Source: SLDF01 sp964537925 (GTDB lineage Bacteria > Bacteroidota > Bacteroidia > Chitinophagales > Saprospiraceae). Taken from it: a stretch of DNA of 64,000 nucleotides. The stretch covers positions 1 to 64,000 of the forward strand of contig CAZICV010000008.1 of NCBI GenBank assembly GCA_964537925.1. The letters are read 5' to 3'. The notes beneath the pieces were generated by a model. The model was not told the origin of the DNA. It saw nothing but the letters and a program-made list of their open reading frames with translations, and searched no databases. The position numbers and the translations under genes are program-made. Shown piece by piece: positions 7,527-15,446 of this stretch (its first letter is position 1; every line of letters starts with the position of its first letter).

Positions 7527-7817
7527 TCACTCTCCCGCTCGCTCAGGGAGATCACGCATTGAGCGAACCTTCTTCCCGAACTGAATACCATCTTCGATCC
7601 ACACCGAAGCCTTCTGCTGATTGAGGTAGCGCACCATGACGCTCTCGGTCTCGTAGATGCAGGTATCACCCTCAGCGTAATAGAACACCTTGACGCCCTC
7701 GCACATGCCTTCGTTCTCGACGTTATCGAAGACGTAGTAGTGATACCCTTCCCCACGGACGAGTTCCACGAGAGGTTCGACCTTCTGGATGGCGGCGTTG
7801 ATCTGCTTGAGGCTCAT
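7527..7817 (-). CDS. hypothetical protein, 96 aa
   Basis: Soluble alpha/beta protein (KQINAAIQKVEPLVELVRGEG, then VKVFYYAEGDTCIYETESV). First gene of the unit behind cassette promoter P3, with only a short leader. No family recognised. Confidence 0.7.
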   Translation of the reverse strand: MSLKQINAAIQKVEPLVELVRGEGYHYYVFDNVENEGMCEGVKVFYYAEGDTCIYETESVMVRYLNQQKASVWIEDGIQFGKKVRSMRDLPERAGE

Positions 7818-7830
7818 GTTCCAATCTCCG

Positions 7831-7870
7831 TTGACGAATCAGTGATAGGATAGTTTGTCCTATCCGTCAA
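7831..7870 (-). promoter_or_regulatory. cassette promoter P3 (TTGAC-N30-GTCAA)
   Basis: The clearest leftward copy: TTGACG, 17 bases with the dyad TAGGACAAACTATCCTA, TATCAC as -10, then GATTCGTCAACGGAG and the ATG at 7817. It fills the whole gap between two genes. Confidence 0.75.
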
Positions 7871-7873
7871 CAG

Positions 7874-8185
7874 CTAAAGGCCTCTCGCCTTGAGGGCGGC
7901 GATGCAGAGCGCGAGCGGGGCAGTAGCCGCCCGAGCGTGATGGCGGTTGGCCAGCTTATCCCGCAATGACCATTCCCACGAATGCGAATGCCGATCTTCA
8001 GAGGCGAGATATGTGTTGGCACCCTCCGGCACCAGCGTCATCGCTGCGTCGAGGGAGGTGGTATATTTCTCACAGTGCCCGCGAATGTAAGGCGGCTTCA
8101 CCGGGCCGAGAATTACGTCAGCGATTGCAAAATCCAACTCCCGCGATCCTTCGCTCGCGGCCTCTAGCCGTTCGACGATGGTCAC
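7874..8185 (-). CDS. small phage protein with SLDAAMTLVP motif
   Basis: One hundred and three residues: N-terminal VERLEAASEGSRELDFAIAD, central YTTSLDAAMTLVPEG, then W-rich WEWSLRD, ending ATAPLALCIAALKARGL. I recognise this pattern as a widespread small phage protein of unknown function. It starts in an ATGA overlap after the preceding gene. Confidence 0.7.
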   Translation of the reverse strand: MTIVERLEAASEGSRELDFAIADVILGPVKPPYIRGHCEKYTTSLDAAMTLVPEGANTYLASEDRHSHSWEWSLRDKLANRHHARAATAPLALCIAALKARGL

Positions 8186-8652
8186 TTCTCTCCTCCCTCG
8201 GTGAGGGCGGCTTCGATCTCATCCAGCAGCTTATGCCACAGAGAGGTCTCCGCCGCGCCGAAGCGGTCGGCATTGTCGTTGTCGATCCAGTCAGACGCCT
8301 TGCGCAGGATCGCCTCCAATCGCGCCTCCCTCTGCGATAAGGCTTCGAGGGCGTCGAGAAGCTCAGGAAGGGCGTTCAGCGTCTCCGTGACGAAATGGAC
8401 ATCAGCGGAGGCCCGTGCGCGATATTCCTTGTCGCCGTCTTTTCTGCGGTCGGTCTTCAACCACCCTGCGTCAAATTCCCCGTTTGGTCCCGAGGTTGGC
8501 TTGATACGACCTACCCAGCCGTAGCCGATCCAATCATTCGGATCGGCCCCGACGCGCGCCATGCCGTTGTGGTCATGCGCTCGGTATGGACCGGGAGTGG
8601 CTGCGGCCTGTAGCGTTCGCAACCGCTCGATCAAAGTAGTGTAATCAACCAT
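8182..8652 (-). CDS. Ea22-like phage protein
   Basis: The N-terminal LIERLRTLQAAATPGPYRA and the helix DVHFVTETLNALPELLDALE are typical of the Ea22/Ead-type accessory proteins of temperate phages; function unknown. Start at MVDYTT, eight bases inside the preceding gene; the longer frame upstream is out-of-frame sequence of that gene. C-terminal half is a coiled helical region. Confidence 0.65.
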   Translation of the reverse strand: MVDYTTLIERLRTLQAAATPGPYRAHDHNGMARVGADPNDWIGYGWVGRIKPTSGPNGEFDAGWLKTDRRKDGDKEYRARASADVHFVTETLNALPELLDALEALSQREARLEAILRKASDWIDNDNADRFGAAETSLWHKLLDEIEAALTEGGEK

Positions 8653-8902
8653 TGGTGACCATGGCAAGGGCGACGCGGGTAATATCATAGGTTGCAACCA
8701 CATGCTTCTGAACCGTTGTGGTGAGAACTTCTTCGTTTTCAGTGATAAGCACAAGCATCCGGCGATGCACGGCTTCCAACACCTCCTGAAGTCGATCCTC
8801 CCTCTTCAACAAAGCTTCGATGGCAAGGGCAGCTTCCATGCGGGCGCTCAAATCGTCGTCTGCCCGCAAACGCACGATCAGGTCGCTGAGATACTTCGTC
8901 AT
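8645..8902 (-). CDS. hypothetical helical protein, 85 aa
   Basis: Almost entirely alpha-helical (LSDLIVRLRADDDLSARMEA, AIEALLKREDRLQEVLEAVH), probably coiled coil. Joined to both neighbours by short overlaps. No family recognised. Confidence 0.65.
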   Translation of the reverse strand: MTKYLSDLIVRLRADDDLSARMEAALAIEALLKREDRLQEVLEAVHRRMLVLITENEEVLTTTVQKHVVATYDITRVALAMVTNG

Positions 8903-9174
8903 GTTCTCACCACTTCGAGTTCGGTATCATAGACCCTCGCCTTGATACCCATGTCCTGAGACGGGCCGTAGCCTTCGATGAACTCCGGTGTGATCTCGAC
9001 ATCGATCACGCCACGAGCCTGCATCTGGGCGATGTGCTCGGCATGTTCTTCCAGAGTATCGAAGTTAAAGAAGCTCTCACGGAACTCCGACATGAAGGCC
9101 TCATCGAAGGTATCAGCGTCAAGCGTGACCTCGACCCACTGCGTCACGACGATACGAAAGGTGGGTCTTTTCAT
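8899..9174 (-). CDS. hypothetical protein, 91 aa
   Basis: Beta-rich N-terminus (FRIVVTQWVEVTLDADTFDE) followed by an acidic helix (DTLEEHAEHIAQMQARGV). The pattern of strand, acidic helix and strand is that of a small alpha/beta phage protein. ATGA overlaps on both sides. Confidence 0.65.
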   Translation of the reverse strand: MKRPTFRIVVTQWVEVTLDADTFDEAFMSEFRESFFNFDTLEEHAEHIAQMQARGVIDVEITPEFIEGYGPSQDMGIKARVYDTELEVVRT

Positions 9175-10103
9175 CCCTCCGCGCTCCCGTCAGTGCCGCG
9201 ATGGGGAGGCGTGGGAATTGGTTGCCAGTGAGTGGGGCGCGCCTCGGTGAGGTATTGGTAAGAGACGGGGTAGTCGATCTCTTTGCACCATCCTCCATCC
9301 CAATAGCAGTCTGACCGCCGCCAGCCATCTTCGCGCTCTCCCGAGGCAGAGGGATACCACAGGTCGATCCACGTCCCATCCTTCGGCGCACTGGCGATGT
9401 CCCGCCAGCCATGATCGGATGGGGTGCCGCGATGTTCGCCGCGCTCGATGGCGTGGGCATAGGCGTTGAGAAACTCGGCGTAGGCAGGCAGCATAAGATC
9501 GCCTGACGCCTGCTCCCGCAACCAAGCCACAACCTGCGCGACTTCCCCGCTGCTTGCGGGCATGGCGGAGAGGCGATGTCGCGCTATAGTTTTGGCAACC
9601 GCATCAATGTCGATTTCGTAACAGCCTCCGTTCGTGACGATATTCGCGGCGGAAACGACTTGTTCCGCGAGGTCGTAATCCGACTGCTCCACCGCATCCG
9701 GCAGGGGTTGGCTGGTGGGGTGGGTGGCGGTGACGCGCCGTTGTAGAAACGCCTTCAACGCACTGGCTACGTCAGCCACATCGTCCTGATCGACATCAAC
9801 ATTCGCCCAATTGCGGCACGCGACTTCGAGGAACTTGACCGCATCGCTGATCGAGACGGTCAGGTCCACGCCCTCCACCACCGCCCTATGCGTCAGGCTG
9901 TCGGATAGCTCGTCGGGCTGGCGAGGTTCGGGGCGGGCGTACAGCGGGACTTCGGTCCAGCCCGCTTCTTTGTCGCTCTCCGTCAGATGACCAGCGCCGT
10001 GCCGATACCACTCAAGTTCCTTATCACCTGAGACCGTATTGTATTGAGCGAAGGCCACGGGTTTGTGGGTGGACTGGCGAGGTTCAGAGGTGTGGTTGGT
10101 CAT
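9171..10103 (-). CDS. DUF551-containing phage protein
   Basis: Modular accessory protein of 310 residues. Near the N-terminus is the KPVAFAQYNTVSGDKELEWY plus VPLYARPEP module seen in many temperate-phage proteins. The middle is helical, with a VVAWLREQASGD segment. The C-terminus is a DUF551 domain (WRDIASAPKDGTWIDLWYP to ARPTHWQPIP). The start is the ATG that overlaps the stop of a 45-residue gene. Its neighbour at 10234-10806 shares the first modules, so the two are related by duplication. Function unknown. Confidence 0.75.
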   Translation of the reverse strand: MTNHTSEPRQSTHKPVAFAQYNTVSGDKELEWYRHGAGHLTESDKEAGWTEVPLYARPEPRQPDELSDSLTHRAVVEGVDLTVSISDAVKFLEVACRNWANVDVDQDDVADVASALKAFLQRRVTATHPTSQPLPDAVEQSDYDLAEQVVSAANIVTNGGCYEIDIDAVAKTIARHRLSAMPASSGEVAQVVAWLREQASGDLMLPAYAEFLNAYAHAIERGEHRGTPSDHGWRDIASAPKDGTWIDLWYPSASGEREDGWRRSDCYWDGGWCKEIDYPVSYQYLTEARPTHWQPIPTPPHRGTDGSAEG

Positions 10104-10237
10104 GGGCGGCTCCAAAGAATTTTCCAAGTGTAGGCACATCGCACCTCAACGAAGCGGCGAGGTATATTCTCGAATGGTCCTTCGTGTGCCTCCCAATCTC
10201 CGTTGCGTGTTACTCTGACGTAGCGAAACCCCTTCAT
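10100..10237 (-). CDS. 45-aa hypothetical protein
   Basis: Short frame beginning MKGFRYVRVTRNGDWEAHEG. It starts in an ATGA overlap with the stop of the preceding gene and ends in an ATGA overlap with the next, which strongly suggests translational coupling. Its MKGFRY-V start loosely recalls the KGF tails of the proteins at 6279 and 7014. Basic and aromatic; function unknown. Confidence 0.6.
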   Translation of the reverse strand: MKGFRYVRVTRNGDWEAHEGPFENIPRRFVEVRCAYTWKILWSRP

Positions 10238-10806
10238 CCCTCCTCGCTCCCGTCAGTGCCGCGATGGTCGCCACGCTTGATGGCGTCGGCCATTTTGACG
10301 CATTCGCGCATCGGCACGTCGATAAAATCATCGCCGATAGGCCCGCCTTCGCGCAGCCAAGCGACAACCCGCCCCACTTCCCCGCTGCTTGCGGGCAGGG
10401 CGGAGAGTGCGTCTACGATGTCGAGCGGATCGTCCTCCATCGGGCACTGCATATCGAGGTCCGACGAGAGCAGCCAATCACTGCACTCCTTGAGCCACAA
10501 AATTGCTCGCCCCACCGCATCCGACAGGGGTTCGCTGGTGGGCTGGGCGTAGAGCGGAGTTTCGCCGGTCAGTTGATGGCCGTCCCAATGTGTTCGGCGG
10601 TGGGTGGATACGAAGGCCTCCCCTGAGTAAGTTTCATACAGCCACGCCACCGGCTTCGGAGATCGCTCGTCGGGCTGGCGAGGTTCAGGTTGGGAAAGAG
10701 CAGCAACAGCCGCGCGGATAGCGCCCTTCACGTCGCGAGGACCACCGGGGAGATACTGACCGGCAAGCCAGTTCAGCGTCTCGATATGCTTCTGCATTTC
10801 AGTCAT
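10234..10806 (-). CDS. phage accessory protein related to the DUF551 neighbour
   Basis: One hundred and ninety residues. N-terminal helix MTEMQKHIETLNWLAGQYLP, then the KPVAWLYETYSGEAFVSTHR / TPLYAQP module, a helical middle, and VVAWLREGGPIGDDFIDVPM. It resembles the first two thirds of the protein at 9171-10103 but lacks the DUF551 end. The shared RGDHRGTDGSEEG tail supports duplication. Function unknown. Confidence 0.7.
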   Translation of the reverse strand: MTEMQKHIETLNWLAGQYLPGGPRDVKGAIRAAVAALSQPEPRQPDERSPKPVAWLYETYSGEAFVSTHRRTHWDGHQLTGETPLYAQPTSEPLSDAVGRAILWLKECSDWLLSSDLDMQCPMEDDPLDIVDALSALPASSGEVGRVVAWLREGGPIGDDFIDVPMRECVKMADAIKRGDHRGTDGSEEG

Positions 10807-11011
10807 TGGCTTGTACCTTCCTCAGTCGGGCGCGGCGGCGTTTGACGGTCGCAAGGTGCTTCGCGATACGAGCGCGCTGCCCTTCCAGCATTTCGATCAG
10901 ACGATCAGTGGCTTCGGCTTCGGTGCGGAAGCCGCCCTGCCCTACGTTCGCGACGCCGCTGAGGTCGTCGTAGATGGCCCAAGGTTTCTCATCAGGGACG
11001 TGCGCTGTCAT
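10799..11011 (-). CDS. hypothetical basic protein, 70 aa
   Basis: N-terminal PWAIYDDLSGVANVGQGGF resembles a short beta-hairpin module; the C-terminal helix is very basic (RARIAKHLATVKRRRARLRK), compatible with nucleic-acid binding. Overlaps the next gene by eight bases. Confidence 0.65.
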   Translation of the reverse strand: MTAHVPDEKPWAIYDDLSGVANVGQGGFRTEAEATDRLIEMLEGQRARIAKHLATVKRRRARLRKVQAND

Positions 11012-11035
11012 AGCTCTTCAAGCTCCTCAGCACTG

Positions 11036-11329
11036 TCAGCCGCAATGATGATGATGTTCCCCCACGAGGTAGTCATCCGCAGCGAAACCAAGCGCGTCCC
11101 GCCACATCGCGGTCGCCGTCTTGTTGACGGGACGGCCTTCGAGCTTCCCTTCCTCATGGCAGAACGCCACGGCAGGTTTGTCCTTGTAGGAATCGAAGAG
11201 CGGGACGGTTTCGATGTAGCCGCCGACGAACTTTTGAAGCTGGTCGAGCGACGGCACCGCGTCCTGCGTAACCTCGGAAACCTCGTGAGCTTCCGTGTCC
11301 ACGCGAACCTGAATGAGTGTGTAAGCCAT
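11036..11329 (-). CDS. DUF3846-like protein
   Basis: The string LQKFVGGYIETVPL, then EEGKLEGRPVNKTAT and ADDYLVGE matches the layout of DUF3846 proteins of phages and mobile elements. Length 97 residues, ending in four natural His residues. Start set by the ATTAATG overlap with the preceding gene. The role of the family is unknown. Confidence 0.6.
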   Translation of the reverse strand: MAYTLIQVRVDTEAHEVSEVTQDAVPSLDQLQKFVGGYIETVPLFDSYKDKPAVAFCHEEGKLEGRPVNKTATAMWRDALGFAADDYLVGEHHHHCG

Positions 11330-11514
11330 TAATTTACGCCCTTCCACTGTGCCCTCTTGTCGAGAAGCTTGTCCGCAATGATGCTCAGAGCTTCCGTCTC
11401 ACGCTCACTGTTTCCTGACCCGTCAAGGCAGGCTCCGGCGTCCGCAGCACCATCGACAACAGCCCATAAGAGCTTAGCTTGATAGGGAGTGAGTTTAAGT
11501 GTGATGTAGGTCAT
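11329..11514 (-). CDS. hypothetical protein, 61 aa
   Basis: Starts MTYITLKLTPYQAKLLWAVV in an overlap with the stop of the preceding gene. Helical, acidic middle (SGNSERETEALSIIADKLLD). No family recognised. Confidence 0.6.
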   Translation of the reverse strand: MTYITLKLTPYQAKLLWAVVDGAADAGACLDGSGNSERETEALSIIADKLLDKRAQWKGVN

Positions 11515-11825
11515 TAATCTCCTCCCGATTGCCAATAAACGACCGGCGAATCCGGTTCGGTAGTCCGCACGAGCGTCAGAACCTTCGCCAGATATTTGCC
11601 CAATTCGAGCTTCTCTTCGTCGTCGGTGTGCTTGGAAAATTTCCCATCCTCATCAAAAAGATAAGGGTATGGTGATCCTCCGTCATAGGACTTCACCCAC
11701 CTGTCCAGATCAACTTCAACCTTCGCGCGAGCTTCATCCACGTCGCGTGCAGCAACCGCAATGGTCCCCCTCTGGTAGCCTGTCAGGAGATGGCATTGCC
11801 ACACGAACAGCTTTGGCTCGCTCAT
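11514..11825 (-). CDS. hypothetical protein, 103 aa
   Basis: N-terminal strand-helix unit FVWQCHLLTGYQRGTIAVAA followed by RDVDEARAKVEVDLDRWVKS, a fold seen in small phage DUFs. Starts four bases into the upstream stop. No function known. Confidence 0.65.
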   Translation of the reverse strand: MSEPKLFVWQCHLLTGYQRGTIAVAARDVDEARAKVEVDLDRWVKSYDGGSPYPYLFDEDGKFSKHTDDEEKLELGKYLAKVLTLVRTTEPDSPVVYWQSGGD

Positions 11826-12142
11826 GAGTTATCTCCCTTCCGGTAGTGGGCTGCATCCTCTTCGGACACCTCAGCAACCGGCTCGAACCGATGACGCACG
11901 ATCTCGGAGACCGTGGTGAAACAGTTGAAGATGCGACGTGCCTGCGCCTCGATCTCGTCCAGAGGCGTCCCAGCAAGGACGTAGAACGCGCAGCGTCCAT
12001 TCACGTCAGCATAGCCATTCGGCCAGATCAGAACCTTGTCCTTGGGAGCGGTCAGCCATTGCTCCATGTGTTCGCATTCACAGCCGACATGGCGAAGCTG
12101 GTACTCGGTGCAGGTGCAGGGTGCGAGAGTGATGCGCTCCAC
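11822..12142 (-). CDS. hypothetical protein with Cys-rich N-terminus
   Basis: The N-terminus carries four Cys and two His in CTCTEYQLRHVGCECEH, which could bind zinc. A soluble alpha/beta domain follows (EIEAQARRIFNCFTTVSEIV). First gene after cassette promoter P4. No family recognised. Confidence 0.65.
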   Translation of the reverse strand: MERITLAPCTCTEYQLRHVGCECEHMEQWLTAPKDKVLIWPNGYADVNGRCAFYVLAGTPLDEIEAQARRIFNCFTTVSEIVRHRFEPVAEVSEEDAAHYRKGDNS

Positions 12143-12159
12143 GATTCGTTCCTTCCTTG

Positions 12160-12200
12160 TTGACGAATCGATTCGTAGGATAGTTTGTCCTACACGTCAA
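12160..12200 (-). promoter_or_regulatory. cassette promoter P4 (TTGAC-N31-GTCAA)
   Basis: TTGACG, 17 bases with the dyad TAGGACAAACTATCCTA, TACGAA, then CGATTCGTCAACAAGGAAGG. It matches P3 closely and lies exactly between the genes ending at 12201 and starting at 12142. Confidence 0.75.
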
Positions 12201-12455
12201 TTACCAAATTGGTCGATCAACATCCAACATCTCAGCCATCTCCTCGTTCTCTTTGAGGAGGTTCTGAACCAGACGACCGAGGCGTGAAAGTTTGTGTCGT
12301 TTGCAAGGCCAACCGGCGCGGTAGGCGTAGACTTCCTGAATGATCCCGTTTTTCACCAAGCTTCGGAATCCCGAAACCCGTTCCTTCGCGTAGGGAATCA
12401 TGCCCAGCGGCGGAAGTGTTAGGATAAAGGCGCGAAGGTCTTCCTTGAGATTCAT
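12201..12455 (-). CDS. hypothetical helical protein, 84 aa
   Basis: N-terminal LKEDLRAFILTLPPLGMIPY then a basic middle (WPCKRHKLSRLGRLVQNLL) that might bind nucleic acid. The order resembles a degenerate winged-helix, but no firm helix-turn-helix is visible. The stop overlaps promoter P4. Confidence 0.6.
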   Translation of the reverse strand: MNLKEDLRAFILTLPPLGMIPYAKERVSGFRSLVKNGIIQEVYAYRAGWPCKRHKLSRLGRLVQNLLKENEEMAEMLDVDRPIW

Positions 12456-12458
12456 GTC

Positions 12459-13169
12459 TCAGACCTCCACCGTCAACGGCTTCCAACCCGGATTCTCTCT
12501 GGGGTAGCCACGGGGATTGCACACAACACGGACGCCATGGACGATCTTGTCCGACGACGCATGGGTGTGACCATGTACCCATACCGCGATCTTCGGCGCG
12601 TGCTTCTGTAGAAGCTTCTCCATCGACGGGTTCCAATACCACTCGTTCGAATAGTGTCCTGCATAAGCCGGATGCAAGGTATCAAGGCACGGAGCCGTGT
12701 GCGTCACGACAATCGCCCTGCCCTGCGTCTCTGAAAGCTCCACGTCGAGGAAAGCCGCGTGCTGGTCCGCCATGGCGTTGACCATCGAAGCAGGTCCCGC
12801 ATACCGACCATCGTTCATGTATCCCAGCCAAGCTCTCTCGTCATCCACGCCGTACCAACCATTGCAACCGATGATGCGGAGGTCGTCTGTGATGCGCTTG
12901 GCGAACGCCTGATCCAGACCACGGTAGAAAGCCTGCTCGGTCTCCGGGATATCCCTGCTCTGACTGTCGTTGGCGTAATGTTCGTGATTACCGTCAACCG
13001 CGAACACCTCGAAGCCCTTGCGCTTGAGCTTGTTCAAGAACTTGAGACCGCCAAGGCCATTACTGGTGTCGCCAGCTACGATGACGAACTTCTCCAAATC
13101 ATCGTAGGGCGTCCTCGGCTGAGGGAAATCGACGTGCATGTCGGAGATGAGGGAGAACTTGAAACTCAT
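12459..13169 (-). CDS. calcineurin-like metallophosphoesterase
   Basis: Two-metal phosphoesterase of 236 residues. It has the full set of motifs: SDMHVDF near residue 10, VAGDTSNG near 34, GNHEHY, TAPCLDTLHP and GHTHAS near the C-terminus. Such enzymes hydrolyse phosphomono- or diesters; some phage versions act on 2'-3' cyclic or nucleic-acid ends. Given the kinase and nucleotidyltransferase on the same arm, an RNA-end role is conceivable but not shown. Start chosen at MSFKF, overlapping the upstream stop. Confidence 0.85.
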   Translation of the reverse strand: MSFKFSLISDMHVDFPQPRTPYDDLEKFVIVAGDTSNGLGGLKFLNKLKRKGFEVFAVDGNHEHYANDSQSRDIPETEQAFYRGLDQAFAKRITDDLRIIGCNGWYGVDDERAWLGYMNDGRYAGPASMVNAMADQHAAFLDVELSETQGRAIVVTHTAPCLDTLHPAYAGHYSNEWYWNPSMEKLLQKHAPKIAVWVHGHTHASSDKIVHGVRVVCNPRGYPRENPGWKPLTVEV

Positions 13170-13486
13170 TTCTCGATCTCCACCACCTTCAACAAGACCG
13201 GCGCGGGCCAGCAGCAACAGCAACCCTGCTTGCGGAACTGGCGCATCGCTTCGGTGCCCGGTCCCATGTCCATGAAGTTGGATTCGGGATGGTAGCGCGC
13301 CGCGTAGCGGAGGCTGTCAGTCCATACCGGCTGCTTGCGGAAGACACCTCTCCAACGCACGAAGTAGAGAGCCTTCGTCGGGTGCTTGATAACCCACTCA
13401 TAGTCGCCCCGGTAAGTCCTACCGAACCAATCGTATTCAGGAGCATGACCGGGCTCGCAGGGCGGGTAGATTAGCTCTGTCACCAC
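13166..13486 (-). CDS. hypothetical protein with CCCC motif
   Basis: One hundred and six residues, Trp/Tyr/Arg-rich, with four consecutive cysteines near the C-terminus (KQGCCCCWPAP). Palmitoylation does not occur in bacteria, so metal binding or disulphides are the more likely reason for the cysteines. No family recognised. Confidence 0.6.
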   Translation of the reverse strand: MVTELIYPPCEPGHAPEYDWFGRTYRGDYEWVIKHPTKALYFVRWRGVFRKQPVWTDSLRYAARYHPESNFMDMGPGTEAMRQFRKQGCCCCWPAPVLLKVVEIEK

Positions 13487-13704
13487 CCTGCTACCTTCAC
13501 ATCAATCAACGCAGGAGGGAGGTAGCCAAGCTCTTCCAGCCACCTGTAATTTGCATCGATAGACACAACTTCGGTGACAGGGCCGTGGTCCAGAGCGATA
13601 CCAAGCACTTCGAGCAGAGGCAGGGAATGGCCTTCCAAGACGAGCTTGTCGTCCACGTACAAGCCATGCCAATCGTCACCGTTTACAAGCGTGAACCGAG
13701 CCAT
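13480..13704 (-). CDS. hypothetical protein, 74 aa
   Basis: Small beta/alpha protein (MARFTLVNGDDWHGLYVDD, then LPLLEVLGIALDHG) resembling a compact ligand-binding-type domain of phage accessory regions. Overlaps the next gene by seven bases. Function unknown. Confidence 0.65.
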   Translation of the reverse strand: MARFTLVNGDDWHGLYVDDKLVLEGHSLPLLEVLGIALDHGPVTEVVSIDANYRWLEELGYLPPALIDVKVAGW

Positions 13705-13707
13705 TGG

Positions 13708-14028
13708 TTATCCTTTCAGCAAACGATGCAGAGCGCCAACCTGAGCACTACGCCTGTCGTAATCCTCATAACCGAACGTGCCTGAGACGAGATCGTCGAG
13801 CAGTTCGTCCAACAAAGTGCGGTCCTCCTTGGACGGCCAAGCGGCGATCACCCGAAGACGTTTGCCCATGAGCGCCGCCACGTCACAGTGGACCCTAGAG
13901 ACCCCGTAGGTGGTGATATGTTCACCGGCATCAGGTCCCTCTCCCGTCTTGCGGGCGAGGATGGCGACCTGATCGTAGCCGTAGTTCTCCGCGATGCGAC
14001 GCGCGGCGTAGATAGGAATCTCAGCCAT
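13708..14028 (-). CDS. hypothetical protein, 106 aa
   Basis: N-terminal IPIYAARRIAENYGYDQVAI followed by LARKTGEGPDAGEHITTYG: a helix-strand-loop layout seen in small phage proteins. The ATG lies in a TGATG junction with the 33-residue gene upstream. The longer frame (starting 14097) would run through that gene and is less likely. Confidence 0.65.
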   Translation of the reverse strand: MAEIPIYAARRIAENYGYDQVAILARKTGEGPDAGEHITTYGVSRVHCDVAALMGKRLRVIAAWPSKEDRTLLDELLDDLVSGTFGYEDYDRRSAQVGALHRLLKG

Positions 14029-14129
14029 CAGGACCATCCCAAATGCCAGATGATGAGACCCACCACGAAGACATGGACAACGAGAGTTACTCGCCAAACG
14101 AGCTTCGAAGGTGGGTTCTCACAGATCAC
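14028..14129 (-). CDS. 33-aa membrane peptide
   Basis: GTG start in a GTGA overlap with the preceding stop, and a TGATG junction with the next start. Residues about 11-31 (VWRVTLVVHVFVVGLIIWHL) form one hydrophobic helix. The double coupling makes it a plausible hidden gene. Confidence 0.5.
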   Translation of the reverse strand: MICENPPSKLVWRVTLVVHVFVVGLIIWHLGWS

Positions 14130-14563
14130 GCAGCGCACTTCCGCTTGGCCTTGCGCAGCGCCGGATTGCGATATTTCGGATTGTCGCTCTTCGACGGCTT
14201 GACGCGGTAGCTGCGCACCATCGGCGCGGGCGGAAGCTGCCGGGCAACGTCGCGCTGAGCCTGTACGTAGGCATCGGCCGGTGTCATGCCCGCCACGATA
14301 TTGCGATGCTGCGCGGTGATGATAGCCGCGTTCACAGGGCCGCTCGGAACCGCCTCGAACCCCGGAACCTGCGAAAGATACCGACGCTTGCGTGCCGCCA
14401 TGCGAGCTTTGTGCTCGTCCTGCCGATCAGCGCGGGTGAGCTTCGTCAGCGACACTGCAACGCGCTTCTTGCGCAGGGCCTTGTTCTGGCGCTGCTGCAC
14501 GGCGCGAGCAATGAGACGGTTGTGGTGGCGACGGATGTTGATCGGCGGTTCGATAGGGCTCAC
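14126..14563 (-). CDS. basic hypothetical protein, 145 aa
   Basis: Highly basic along its whole length (RRHHNRLIARAVQQRQNKAL, ADRQDEHKARMAARKRRYLS, RNPALRKAKRKCAA), suggesting nucleic-acid association. A middle segment GPVNAAIITAQHRNIVAGMT may be a small folded helix pair. No family recognised. Confidence 0.65.
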   Translation of the reverse strand: MSPIEPPINIRRHHNRLIARAVQQRQNKALRKKRVAVSLTKLTRADRQDEHKARMAARKRRYLSQVPGFEAVPSGPVNAAIITAQHRNIVAGMTPADAYVQAQRDVARQLPPAPMVRSYRVKPSKSDNPKYRNPALRKAKRKCAA

Positions 14564-14595
14564 GGATGTTTCCCGTTTGAGGAGAGAAGAAGGTT

Positions 14596-14625
14596 GAGCG
14601 AGGGGCTAGTTCCCTCCCCTCGCTC
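14596..14625 (-). terminator. stem-loop after the SPFH gene
   Basis: Ten-base perfect stem GAGCGAGGGG/CCCCTCGCTC with a ten-base loop, between the SPFH gene and the next leftward gene. A U-run is not evident, so it may be an mRNA-stabilising or partial terminator. Confidence 0.5.
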
Positions 14626-14675
14626 GGTGGCCAATGCCTGTGGAACTTGGCCTTAGTCAGTGACCGAGCGCTCGA

Positions 14676-15443
14676 TCACTGCTTGGGAAGAGTGATGAAG
14701 GGGACTTGCCCGCTGCCCATCATCGTCGGCAGGACGCCGTTCCAGCGCTGCACCGCCTCGTAGGAGGTCAGGCCCGGATTGCCGGACAGAGCCGCCGACT
14801 TGATGCGCATGGCCTCGGCGTCGGCCTTGGCGGTGATGATCTGCTGGTTGGCGCGCTCCTGCACCGCGACGGTCTTGTTCTTCTCGGCGTTGGCGTTCTC
14901 GACCGCGACCTGTTTGGCCTCGACCGCCTGTTCGAACGCCTTGGAGAACGACACGTCCTTGACCTCGAAGCCCTCGACGATGACGTGACGCGTCTTGAGA
15001 CGGGCGCGCAGTTCGTTGAGGATGTTCTGCTGCAAGGCGGCGCGGTTGTTGATCGCGTCCTTGACGGCCTCGGCCTGCCCGAACACATCCTTGATGCCCT
15101 GTTCGACGACCTGAGGGACGAGCTTCGAAGCCCACTCCTCACCGACCGTGGAGTAGATCGTCTTCACCGAGCCGGGATCGAGGCGATAGGTCAGGGCGAA
15201 CTTGACCGACGCCTGTTGCACGTCCTTGGTGTAAACCGTGGTGGTCTCTTCCCACTTCTGCTGCTTGAGGTCGTAGAGCACGACATCGGTCAGCGGACCA
15301 TGCCAGACGAGACCGGCGTCACGGACGCCACGGAGCGTACCCTGCGACACCTCCACGCCCTTGGAGCCGACCGGGACCTCGGTGCAGGCAGCGAGCGCGA
15401 GAGCCGCGCCAGTGAGAAGTACGAGATTGCGAAGAAGCTTCAT
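14676..15443 (-). CDS. SPFH-domain (prohibitin-like) lipoprotein
   Basis: Starts with a lipoprotein signal (LVLLTGAALALAAC, lipidated Cys20). An SPFH/band-7 domain follows at about 25-175 (VGSKGVEVSQGTLRGVRDAG, VQQASVKFALTYRLDPGSVK). Then comes a long helical region (about 180-225) rich in Ala, Glu and Lys. The 255-residue length is that of prohibitins. SPFH proteins form membrane-associated ring scaffolds that control proteases and lipid domains. Encoded by a phage, it could remodel the cell membrane or tame membrane proteases. Most family members use a membrane helix, so the lipobox is notable. Confidence 0.85.
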   Translation of the reverse strand: MKLLRNLVLLTGAALALAACTEVPVGSKGVEVSQGTLRGVRDAGLVWHGPLTDVVLYDLKQQKWEETTTVYTKDVQQASVKFALTYRLDPGSVKTIYSTVGEEWASKLVPQVVEQGIKDVFGQAEAVKDAINNRAALQQNILNELRARLKTRHVIVEGFEVKDVSFSKAFEQAVEAKQVAVENANAEKNKTVAVQERANQQIITAKADAEAMRIKSAALSGNPGLTSYEAVQRWNGVLPTMMGSGQVPFITLPKQ

Positions 15444-15446
15444 GAA

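Noticed and set aside
11036..11060. His-tag-like run as a cloning artefact
   Set aside because: Only four His in a natural C-terminus ending HHHHCG; the surrounding gene is ordinary.
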